Assembly (NCBI GenBank): GCA_934359755.1
Contig: CAKRLV010000007.1
Span: 56,401-120,400, forward strand
Direction: 5' to 3'
Length of the DNA: 64,000 nt
Source of the DNA: an uncultured Agathobacter sp.
Lineage (GTDB): Bacteria; Bacillota; Clostridia; Lachnospirales; Lachnospiraceae
Part shown: piece by piece, positions 9,072-16,104 of the stretch
How positions within the stretch are numbered: the stretch's first letter is position 1
Layout of the letters: each line of letters begins with the position of its first letter
Notes under the pieces: generated by a model
What the model was told of the DNA's origin: nothing
Databases searched by the model: none
Seen by the model: the letters and a program-made list of their open reading frames with translations, nothing else
Translations under genes and position numbers: made by a program

Positions 9072-9794
9072 ATGGACAAAATTCAGACATTTTTAGATTG
9101 GATAAAAGAATCCGACAACATAGTATTTTTCGGTGGTGCAGGTGTGTCGACAGAGAGTGGTATACCAGATTTTCGAAGCGTAGATGGACTATACAATCAG
9201 AAATATGATTATCCACCAGAGACGATACTCAGCCATTCATTTTACAGAAGAAATCCAGAGGAATTCTATAGATTTTACAGGGACAAGATGCTTTACCTTG
9301 ACGCAGAGCCGAATACTACACACAAAAAGCTGGCAGAACTTGAAAAAGCAGGAAAGGTAAAAGCAGTAATTACGCAGAATATAGATGGTCTGCACCAGAA
9401 AGCAGGCAGCAAAAATGTAATGGAACTGCATGGAAGCGTGCTGAGAAATTATTGTGAGAGATGCATGACATTTATGAGTGCAGAGGATATCTTAAAGTCT
9501 ACAGGAGTTCCAAAGTGCCCTGAATGCGGCGGACCAGTTAAGCCAGATGTTGTCCTATACGAGGAGGGGCTTAACCAGAAGACATTAGAAGATGCGGTAT
9601 ATTATATAAGCCATGCGGATGTACTAATAATAGGAGGAACATCGCTTGCTGTATATCCGGCAGCAGGGCTTGTGGATTATTACAGAGGAAATAAACTTGT
9701 CCTCATAAATAAGTCTACGACGCCGATGGATTCAAAGGCAGACCTGTTAATACAGGATGGACTAGGAAAGGTATTCTCACAGATTGAGATATAA
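9072..9794 (+). CDS. cobB: NAD-dependent protein deacylase, Sir2 family
   Basis: A 240-residue sirtuin. The NAD-binding GGAGVSTESGIPDFRS, the QNIDGLH motif with catalytic His context LHGSV, and a zinc ribbon C-x2-C...C-x2-C (CERC, CPEC) are all present in order. It removes acyl groups from lysines using NAD and releases nicotinamide. Start ATG follows AAAGGCAGGAA. It is followed after 8 bases by the small DUF951 gene, so they probably share a transcript. Confidence 0.93.
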   Translation: MDKIQTFLDWIKESDNIVFFGGAGVSTESGIPDFRSVDGLYNQKYDYPPETILSHSFYRRNPEEFYRFYRDKMLYLDAEPNTTHKKLAELEKAGKVKAVITQNIDGLHQKAGSKNVMELHGSVLRNYCERCMTFMSAEDILKSTGVPKCPECGGPVKPDVVLYEEGLNQKTLEDAVYYISHADVLIIGGTSLAVYPAAGLVDYYRGNKLVLINKSTTPMDSKADLLIQDGLGKVFSQIEI

Positions 9795-9802
9795 GGTGGA
9801 AA

Positions 9803-9988
9803 ATGGATAAGTACGCAGTTGGAGATATTGTAAAATTAAAAAAGCCGCATCCATGCGGAAGTAGTGAGTGGGAAATTTTACGAGTAGGACAGGATTTCCG
9901 CTTAAAGTGCACAGGATGTGGACATCAGGTCATGATTCCAAGAAAGCTGGTGGAGAAAAATGATCGTGGACTTACAAAAAAACAGTAA
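9803..9988 (+). CDS. DUF951 (YyzM-like) small protein
   Basis: 61 residues beginning MDKYAVGDIVKLKKPHPCG, the DUF951 pattern, with a possible metal site C-G-S-S...C-T-G-C-G-H. In many Firmicutes this small gene lies next to ychF-rpsF-ssb-rpsR, which fits the neighbourhood here even though ychF is absent. Function is unknown; the SH3-like basic fold suggests nucleic-acid contact, which is inference. GGTGG precedes the ATG. Confidence 0.8.
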   Translation: MDKYAVGDIVKLKKPHPCGSSEWEILRVGQDFRLKCTGCGHQVMIPRKLVEKNDRGLTKKQ

Positions 9989-10014
9989 GAAATTTAACAA
10001 TTTTGAAAAAAATC

Positions 10015-10043
10015 TTGAAATATGGACAAAACCATGTTATCAT
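10015..10043 (+). promoter_or_regulatory. Promoter of the rpsF-ssb-rpsR operon
   Basis: TTGAAA (10015-10020), 17-base spacer, TATCAT (10038-10043). The start site would fall near 10050, leaving a leader of about 65 bases before rpsF. Confidence 0.75.
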
Positions 10044-10049
10044 CTATCT

Positions 10050-10116
10050 TCGTGATATATTAAATTCCTTGCTCGCAGCAGTTTGCGGGCCAGAGACCAA
10101 AAGGAGGTAAATTCGC
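10050..10116 (+). promoter_or_regulatory. rpsF leader with hairpin, candidate S6:S18 autoregulatory element
   Basis: GCTCGCA (10071-10077) can pair with TGCGGGC (10084-10090), followed by CAGAGACC and the AAGGAGG ribosome binding site. In many bacteria the S6:S18 complex binds a structured leader before rpsF. Position fits, but the exact conserved features of that motif were not verified here. Confidence 0.4.
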
Positions 10117-10407
10117 ATGAACAAATATGAATTAGCACTCGTTGTTAGTGCAAAGATCGAAGATGATGCGAGAACAGCAACCGTTGAGAAGGCTAAAGAG
10201 TACATCACACGTGCCGGCGGTACTGTAACAGAAGTTGAGGAGTGGGGCAAGAAGAAGCTTGCTTATGACATTCAGCATATGTCTGAAGGTTTCTACTACT
10301 TCATCCAGTTCGATGCAGCTTCTACTGTTCCAGCAGAAGTAGAGCAGGACGTTCGTATCATGGATAATGTTCTTCGTTTCTTATGCGTTAGAAAAGACGA
10401 GGCATAG
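10117..10407 (+). CDS. rpsF: 30S ribosomal protein S6
   Basis: 96 residues, the usual length, beginning MNKYELALVV with the conserved EWGKKKLAYDI and FDA segments. It binds 16S rRNA with S18. It is first in the rpsF-ssb-rpsR operon, with a strong AAGGAGG 8 to 10 bases before the ATG. Confidence 0.96.
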   Translation: MNKYELALVVSAKIEDDARTATVEKAKEYITRAGGTVTEVEEWGKKKLAYDIQHMSEGFYYFIQFDAASTVPAEVEQDVRIMDNVLRFLCVRKDEA

Positions 10408-10431
10408 TATAAGAAAATAGGAGATCGTATT

Positions 10432-10878
10432 ATGAATAAAGTAATACTAATGGGTAGAATGACTAGAGATGCTGAGATCCGCTATTCTCAGGGGGAGACA
10501 TCTACAGCAATCGCTAGATTTTCACTTGCAGTAGACCGTAGATTCAATAGAAATAATTCTAACGGTGAGCAGACTGCAGACTTCATCAATTGTGTAGCGT
10601 TCGGAAGAACAGCAGAATTTTTGGAGAGATTCGGTCGTAAAGGAACAAAGTTTGTAGTAGAAGGTCGTATCCAGACTGGAAGCTATACTAATAAAGACGG
10701 ACAGAAAGTTTATACTACAGATGTTGTAGTAGAGCAGGTAGAGTTTGCTGAAAGCAAAGGTTCAAATGGCGGAGATGGTGGATTTACACCAGCTGACAGA
10801 CCATCACCAAGCCAGGCAGCAGGCGATGGATTTATGAACATTCCAGACGGAATCGATGAAGAATTACCATTCAACTAA
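10432..10878 (+). CDS. ssb: Single-stranded DNA-binding protein
   Basis: 148 residues. An N-terminal OB fold (MNKVILMGRMTRDAEIRYSQ, with ADFINCVAFGRTAEF) is followed by a Gly-rich linker and the acidic C-terminal tip DGIDEELPFN, which recruits replication and repair partners. It sits between the S6 and S18 genes as in most Firmicutes, which ties SSB supply to ribosome synthesis. Confidence 0.96.
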   Translation: MNKVILMGRMTRDAEIRYSQGETSTAIARFSLAVDRRFNRNNSNGEQTADFINCVAFGRTAEFLERFGRKGTKFVVEGRIQTGSYTNKDGQKVYTTDVVVEQVEFAESKGSNGGDGGFTPADRPSPSQAAGDGFMNIPDGIDEELPFN

Positions 10879-10913
10879 GATGTCGCAAGACAAATATTAA
10901 AGGAGGTAACACC

Positions 10914-11171
10914 ATGGCTTTCAATAAGACAGCTGAAGGATCTTCAATGAAGAGAAGACCAATGCGTAGAAGAAAAAAAGTTTGTGTATTCTGTGGCAAA
11001 GACAATGTCATTGATTATAAGGATATCAATAAATTAAAGAGATACATCTCTGAGAGAGGAAAAATTCTTCCTCGCCGTATCACAGGAAACTGTGCTAAGC
11101 ATCAGAGAGCCCTTACAGTAGCTATCAAGCGTGCACGTCACTGCGCTATGATGCCATACGTACAGGACTAA
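10914..11171 (+). CDS. rpsR: 30S ribosomal protein S18
   Basis: 85 residues with the basic start KRRPMRRRKKVC and the conserved LKRYISERGKILPRR and AIKRARH segments. A C-x2-C pair (VCVFCGK) is present, the form often seen when zinc is plentiful. AAAGGAGG lies 8 bases before the ATG. A clear intrinsic terminator follows, ending the operon. Confidence 0.96.
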   Translation: MAFNKTAEGSSMKRRPMRRRKKVCVFCGKDNVIDYKDINKLKRYISERGKILPRRITGNCAKHQRALTVAIKRARHCAMMPYVQD

Positions 11172-11184
11172 TAATGGTATTTTG

Positions 11185-11216
11185 ACCAGCTATCTTCGGG
11201 TAGCTGGTTTTTTTTG
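11185..11216 (+). terminator. Intrinsic terminator after rpsR
   Basis: ACCAGCTA and TAGCTGGT form an 8-pair stem around a TCTTCGGG loop, followed at once by a run of eight or more T. Confidence 0.92.
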
Positions 11217-11405
11217 AAATAAAATGCTTTGTAGGGATGCGCCTCGTGTGGCGTTGAAGATTATGTCAAGTGCAATTATAATTTTTAAGGTTATGTTAAG
11301 GATTTTCTATTTTATATATAAGGTTGAATAGATATTATATCTGTATAATAATTAAGAACAATTTAGACGTTGTATTGTGTACAATGCATTAATAGGAGGA
11401 ACAAT

Positions 11406-12245
11406 ATGTGGAAAGTTGGAGAGGTAAAGGATAAAGGCAAATGGGCTTTTAAGAAGAATTATTGGCGTGCTGTAATAGTTGCGTTGCTTTTTTCCCTTTT
11501 TATAGGAGGCGGTGGAGGCGTAAGCAGTTTCACGGACGGATTTAAAGATGGATTCGAAGATGGATATAATGAAATCACGCAGAAAGATGATGATGATGAT
11601 TATGACGATGATTATGACGATGATTATGATGATGATTATGACGATGATTATGACGATTATGATGATGGTAATGAATCTATAGGCTTAATTGTTATAATAG
11701 CTATAATAGTAGTGGCTATTGTACTGTCTATAACTGCAATAACATTAGTATTTATCGGTATCATAGATGCTTTTATAGTAAACCCTATAGAAGTCGGCAT
11801 AAAGAACTTCTACCTTAAGAACCTGTATTACAATGCAAGTCCCAAGGAGATGCTTTCAGCTTTCGATACTCCATTCTATAAGAACATAGTCAAAGTCATG
11901 ATTATAAAGGATATCAAGACTATATTGTGGGGACTTTTATTAATCGTACCAGGAATTATCAAAAGTTACGAATACAAGATGATACCATATATCTTAGGTG
12001 AACACCCTGAGATGTCAAAAGAACAGGCATTTATGGAAAGTAAGCTTATGATGAATGGTCATAAATGGCATGCATTCTTACTCGATCTGTCATTCATAGG
12101 ATGGCGTTTACTTTCAATACCTACATTGGGTATACTTAATTTGTTCTATGTGAGTCCATATGTGTATAGTACAGGAGCTGTATTATATGAGACACTTAGA
12201 TACGGAAACGGGAATGTTGTGTATTCAAATGCTACAGAGCAATAG
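11406..12245 (+). CDS. DUF975 family membrane protein with Asp/Tyr-rich extracytoplasmic loop
   Basis: About 279 residues. The ATG at 11406 is preceded by AGGAGGA; the upstream frame has no ribosome site. The DUF975 start (WKVGEVKDKGKWAFKKNYW) is followed by a hydrophobic segment, then a loop dominated by D-D-D-Y repeats (about 11587-11665), then four or more membrane segments. The acidic loop may bind cations, which is inference. It is 20 bases upstream of a response regulator gene, so it may be under or feed that two-component system. Confidence 0.8.
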   Translation: MWKVGEVKDKGKWAFKKNYWRAVIVALLFSLFIGGGGGVSSFTDGFKDGFEDGYNEITQKDDDDDYDDDYDDDYDDDYDDDYDDYDDGNESIGLIVIIAIIVVAIVLSITAITLVFIGIIDAFIVNPIEVGIKNFYLKNLYYNASPKEMLSAFDTPFYKNIVKVMIIKDIKTILWGLLLIVPGIIKSYEYKMIPYILGEHPEMSKEQAFMESKLMMNGHKWHAFLLDLSFIGWRLLSIPTLGILNLFYVSPYVYSTGAVLYETLRYGNGNVVYSNATEQ

Positions 12246-12265
12246 ATATGAGTCAGGAGATATAG

Positions 12266-12955
12266 ATGAAATATACGGTATTAGTTGCAGATGACGAAAA
12301 AGAGATACGAGATCTTTTGCGCCTGTATCTGGAGAATGAGAAGTACGATGTAATAGAGGCGAGAGACGGTCAGCAGGCGTTGGATATGCTGAATTCCAAC
12401 AAAGTAGATTTGTGTCTGCTTGATATAATGATGCCGAATATAGATGGTTATCATGTATTGCAGGAACTTAGAAAGACAAGCACGATTCCGGTAATCATCC
12501 TGTCAGCCAAAGATGCTGATTCAGAGAAGATACTCGGACTGAATCTCGGTGCAGATGATTATATATCTAAGCCATTCAATCCACTTGAAGCTATGGCGAG
12601 AGTTAATTCCAATCTCAGAAGATACTATAAGCTTGGCGCAACAGAGTTAGCAGGTATTGAGGAAGTCATTAAAGTAAAGGACCTTGAATTGGATCCTGAA
12701 CAGTGTGTTGTGAAGAAAAATGGCGAGGTTCTGGAGCTTACCTCTGTCGAGTACAGAATCATGAAACTTTTCATGAAGCATCCTGGAAAAGTATATACAA
12801 AGCAGCAGATATATGAGACAGGATGGGGAGAAGATTTTATTGTGGCAGACAATAATATCATGGTATGCATAAGCAAGCTGCGAAGCAAATTATCTGATGA
12901 CCAGATGGAATACATAAAGACAATCAGAGGTCTGGGATATCGGATGGAAAAGTAA
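12266..12955 (+). CDS. OmpR/PhoB family response regulator
   Basis: 229 residues. The receiver domain has the acidic pair in VADDEKEIR, phospho-acceptor Asp in LCLLDIMMP at about residue 52, and K in SKPFNP. The C-terminal winged helix contains LTSVEYRIMKLFMKHPGKVYTKQQIYE and IRGLGYRM. Closest in style to VanR-like regulators. One base separates its stop from the kinase ATG, so they form a cognate pair. Confidence 0.93.
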   Translation: MKYTVLVADDEKEIRDLLRLYLENEKYDVIEARDGQQALDMLNSNKVDLCLLDIMMPNIDGYHVLQELRKTSTIPVIILSAKDADSEKILGLNLGADDYISKPFNPLEAMARVNSNLRRYYKLGATELAGIEEVIKVKDLELDPEQCVVKKNGEVLELTSVEYRIMKLFMKHPGKVYTKQQIYETGWGEDFIVADNNIMVCISKLRSKLSDDQMEYIKTIRGLGYRMEK

Positions 12956-12956
12956 T

Positions 12957-14138
12957 ATGTATAAAAAGAGCGAGTTAAGAGAATATATAATAAAATGTTT
13001 TCTGATAACCATAGTGACAGTTTCGCTAGTAGAAAATGTAGTATCTTATGTAGTCAATCAGCTCATTTTTCCAGCCATGAAGACGATGCAGGACAGCGTG
13101 GTAAATGTAGAAAATATCACACTCAAAGAGATTATATTTTTCATGATAATGGCAACAATACACACCGGACTGAGAATGCTTGGAAGAATAATGCCGGGTG
13201 GAATGCAGGGCGCGATAGTTTCAGTATCAGACGAGCTAAAAGAGTATATCTATATGCGATTTCCAAGTATGGGACAGAAGATTCTGTGGTCGCAGGAAGG
13301 CACAAAACGATTATGGTTTTTTATAATTATACTCATAGTCGTGCTAATAGCATATACGATACCATATCTCGTTGGTACATATATTTTCAGTAAGACTGTC
13401 ATAAAAAAAGTCAGGGAACTTGAAGATGAACAGACCAAAGAGAAGATTGAGTTTGACAGGAAGAAAAATCTGATGCTTTCCGATATTGCGCATGATCTGC
13501 GAACCCCAATCACCACGATTAATGGCTACGCCAAGGCGATAAATGATGGAATGGTCACGGATGAACAAAAGCGGAGAGAGTATTTAGACATAATCCAGAG
13601 CAAATCAAAGAGGATGAATGACTTAATAGAGCTGTTGTTCGAGTACATTAAGCTTGATAGTGAAGGCTTTAAGCTCCAGATTCAGGAGAATAATCTCACA
13701 GAGATACTTCTTGAAAGTGCAGCTTTCATGTATACAGATATAGAAGATGCAGGCATGGAGCTTGACATAGACATACCAGAGGAACCACTGATAGTAAGTG
13801 TTGACAAAGTACAGTTTACAAGAGTCATAACGAATCTTCTTGTTAATGCAATCAGGCACAATAAGGCCAATACAGCAATCCGGTTTGCGATGAAGAAATA
13901 TCCAGGAATGGTTGTAATAGACATAGCGGACAATGGACAGCAGATTCCAGAGAATATCAGGGACAGCATATTTGAGCCATTTTCGCGTGGCGACGAATCA
14001 AGAAGCAGCAAAGGCGGAACAGGGCTTGGACTTTCAATTGCCAAGAAAATAGTAACAATGCACGGCTGGGAAATTGGACTGAACTGTAATTATGAAGGAT
14101 ACACTAAGGCATTTGAGATTAAAATACCTATAATGTAA
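12957..14138 (+). CDS. Membrane sensor histidine kinase
   Basis: 393 residues. Two hydrophobic segments (near residues 11-40 and 118-145) bracket an extracytoplasmic sensor stretch. HisKA has the phosphorylated His in DIAHDLRTPIT. The N box is NLLVNAIRHN and the G boxes are DNGQQIP and GTGLGLSIA. It is partner of the preceding OmpR-type regulator. The sensed signal is unknown, and no resistance or transporter gene lies next to the pair, apart from the DUF975 protein upstream. Confidence 0.92.
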   Translation: MYKKSELREYIIKCFLITIVTVSLVENVVSYVVNQLIFPAMKTMQDSVVNVENITLKEIIFFMIMATIHTGLRMLGRIMPGGMQGAIVSVSDELKEYIYMRFPSMGQKILWSQEGTKRLWFFIIILIVVLIAYTIPYLVGTYIFSKTVIKKVRELEDEQTKEKIEFDRKKNLMLSDIAHDLRTPITTINGYAKAINDGMVTDEQKRREYLDIIQSKSKRMNDLIELLFEYIKLDSEGFKLQIQENNLTEILLESAAFMYTDIEDAGMELDIDIPEEPLIVSVDKVQFTRVITNLLVNAIRHNKANTAIRFAMKKYPGMVVIDIADNGQQIPENIRDSIFEPFSRGDESRSSKGGTGLGLSIAKKIVTMHGWEIGLNCNYEGYTKAFEIKIPIM

Positions 14139-14159
14139 TATATATAGATTGCAACTATT

Positions 14160-14245
14160 CAGTACAGAAATATGCAGTGCAGAAATATGCGATACAGAAA
14201 TATGCAGTGCAGAAATGTGCGGTGCAGAAATATGCGGTGCAGCAG
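14160..14245. repeat. 15-bp intergenic tandem repeat, about 5.7 copies
   Basis: Units of CAGTGCAGAAATATG type (first unit CAGTACAGAAATATG) repeat from 14160 to 14245 with one or two changes per unit. The array begins inside the copy of the AACTATTCAGTACAGAA sequence also seen near 5,517. It lies in the 293-base gap between the histidine kinase and nfeD. The rest of that gap is AT-rich with no clear open frame. Confidence 0.85.
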
Positions 14246-14431
14246 GTTTCGTAAGAAATATATTATGTAGAGCAACATATAAGCAAAATAAATGTGTATA
14301 TTTTGCAAAATAATAGTTTTACTTTAAAATTTCAAAATGATAGAATATAGATAGTTGTTCAAAAGTGGTAATATAATAGAACATGAATTTCTACTTGAAG
14401 AACAGATATTAAGAAGGGAGGATGTTAGAAA

Positions 14432-14881
14432 ATGGCAGAGATGATATTAGTGTGGTTGGTTTTAACAATCGTATTTATAGTATTAGAGATGATTTCTGTC
14501 GGACTTACATCTATATGGTTTGCAGTAGGTTCACTGGTAAGTCTGATTGCGGCAGCAGTTGGAGCATCATTAGGAATGCAGATAGCATTATTCTTAATAG
14601 TATCTGTGATATTGTTGATGGCGACAAGACCTCTTGCCAAGAAGTATCTCAATGCCAATGTCTACAAATCAAACGCAGATAGTCTGATTGGTGAGAAGAC
14701 AATAATCACGCAGAGAGTTAGTAACCTTGATCAAACCGGTAAGGCTGTAGTCAAAGGACAGGAATGGACAGTCCGAACCGAGGATGATAAAGAGATCATT
14801 GAAGAAGGAACGATGGTCGAAGTAATACGCATAAGCGGAGTTAAATTGCTTGTGAAAAGTATAAAGGAGGAAGAATCATGA
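14432..14881 (+). CDS. NfeD-like membrane protein
   Basis: 149 residues. Three hydrophobic helices in the first 75 residues (VWLVLTIVFIVLEMISVGL onward) are followed by a soluble OB-fold NfeD domain (GEKTIITQRV to the C-terminus). NfeD proteins pair with SPFH/stomatin proteins and are thought to help organise membrane microdomains. The stop overlaps the next start by four bases (ATGA), the classic nfeD-slipin arrangement. AAGGGAGG precedes the start region. Confidence 0.88.
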   Translation: MAEMILVWLVLTIVFIVLEMISVGLTSIWFAVGSLVSLIAAAVGASLGMQIALFLIVSVILLMATRPLAKKYLNANVYKSNADSLIGEKTIITQRVSNLDQTGKAVVKGQEWTVRTEDDKEIIEEGTMVEVIRISGVKLLVKSIKEEES

Positions 14882-15846
14882 TCGTACCAGCAATGGGCAG
14901 CGCAGTAGTAGGCGCAGGTTTTGTAGCATTTATAATTATCGTTATAATTGCACTTATTATCGTAGTAAATTGTATTAAAATTGTGCCACAGGCACATGCA
15001 GTAGTAATCGAAAGATTAGGTGCATACCTGACAACATGGTCAGTTGGTCTTCATTTCAAAATTCCATTTATTGACCGTGCAGCTAAGAACGTATTGTTAA
15101 AAGAGCAGGTAGTGGATTTCCCACCACAGCCAGTTATTACAAAAGATAACGTTACAATGCAGATTGACACAGTAGTATATTTCCAGATTACAGATCCAAA
15201 GCTTTATTCATACGGAGTTGAGAATCCAATCATGGCGATTGAGAATCTTACAGCAACAACACTTCGTAACATCATCGGTGATCTTGAATTAGACGAGACA
15301 CTTACATCTCGTGAGACAATCAACACTAAGATGCGTGCAACACTTGATGTGGCAACAGATCCATGGGGAATTAAAGTTAACCGAGTAGAGCTTAAGAACA
15401 TCATCCCACCTAAGGCTATCCAGGATGCAATGGAGAAGCAGATGAAAGCAGAGCGTGAAAGACGTGAGGCTATTCTTCGTGCAGAAGGTGAGAAGAAATC
15501 TACAATCCTTGTTGCAGAAGGTAACAAAGAGTCAGTTATCCTTGATGCAGAGGCTGAGAAGCAGGCTGCAATCCTTCGTGCAGAAGCTAAGAAAGAAGCT
15601 ACAATTCAGGAAGCAGCAGGTCAGGCAGAAGCTATCCTTAAGATTCAGCAGGCTAATGCAGATGGTCTTAGAATGATTAAAGAAGCTGCACCAGACAACG
15701 CAGTTATCCAGCTTAAGAGCCTTGAAGCATTCGCTAAAGCAGCAGATGGAAAGGCTACAAAGATTATCATTCCTTCAGAGATTCAGGGTATCGCTGGTCT
15801 TACAAAATCAATAGCAGAAGTTGCAACAGACAAGGCTGCAAACTAA
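14878..15846 (+). CDS. SPFH/band 7 (slipin-type) protein
   Basis: 322 residues. An N-terminal membrane segment (about residues 10-30) is followed by a band 7 domain (VPQAHAVVIERLGAY, IPFIDR, VDFPPQPVITKDNV) and an Ala/Glu-rich coiled coil near residues 180-265, typical of oligomerising stomatins. It probably forms a membrane scaffold with the NfeD partner. Codon use is highly regular, suggesting strong expression. A good terminator follows. Confidence 0.92.
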   Translation: MIVPAMGSAVVGAGFVAFIIIVIIALIIVVNCIKIVPQAHAVVIERLGAYLTTWSVGLHFKIPFIDRAAKNVLLKEQVVDFPPQPVITKDNVTMQIDTVVYFQITDPKLYSYGVENPIMAIENLTATTLRNIIGDLELDETLTSRETINTKMRATLDVATDPWGIKVNRVELKNIIPPKAIQDAMEKQMKAERERREAILRAEGEKKSTILVAEGNKESVILDAEAEKQAAILRAEAKKEATIQEAAGQAEAILKIQQANADGLRMIKEAAPDNAVIQLKSLEAFAKAADGKATKIIIPSEIQGIAGLTKSIAEVATDKAAN

Positions 15847-15869
15847 TTTATTGCATAATTTATGATAAG

Positions 15870-15898
15870 AGGGGCAAAAGAAATTTTGCCCCTTTTTT
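15870..15898 (+). terminator. Intrinsic terminator after the SPFH gene
   Basis: AGGGGCAAAA pairs with TTTTGCCCCT around a GAAA tetraloop and is followed by a T run. Confidence 0.93.
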
Positions 15899-15912
15899 GT
15901 ACTTAAAAATAG

Positions 15913-16014
15913 AAGTTCCGAGGTTACTGTTTAGATGCAGGCTTGACACCGCGCCGTCAAGCTATGTGCCATAGTGTTAATTATGGTTAATTATTGACTC
16001 TCGGAGCTTTTTTT
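15913..16014 (+). other. Long nested hairpin ending in a T run upstream of gdpP
   Basis: AAGTTCCGAG (15913-15922) can pair with CTCGGAGCTT (16000-16009), directly followed by a T run. Inside lies a second stem, GCTTGAC (15941-15947) with GTCAAGC (15956-15962). No open frame is present. It lies after the SPFH terminator and before the gdpP promoter, so it would not be in the gdpP transcript. It may be a small RNA with its own terminator or a repeat remnant; no promoter for it was identified. Confidence 0.4.
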
Positions 16015-16016
16015 CT

Positions 16017-16045
16017 TTGATTTAGTATATATAAAATGGTATACT
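16017..16045 (+). promoter_or_regulatory. Promoter of the gdpP-rplI-dnaB operon
   Basis: TTGATT (16017-16022), 17-base spacer, TATACT (16040-16045), about 60 bases before the gdpP ATG. Confidence 0.7.
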
Positions 16046-16104
16046 CTAAGTTAAGTGTGAAAGTTTATCCATTTATCTTTTTATAAGAGGATAAGGAGTC
16101 AGAT

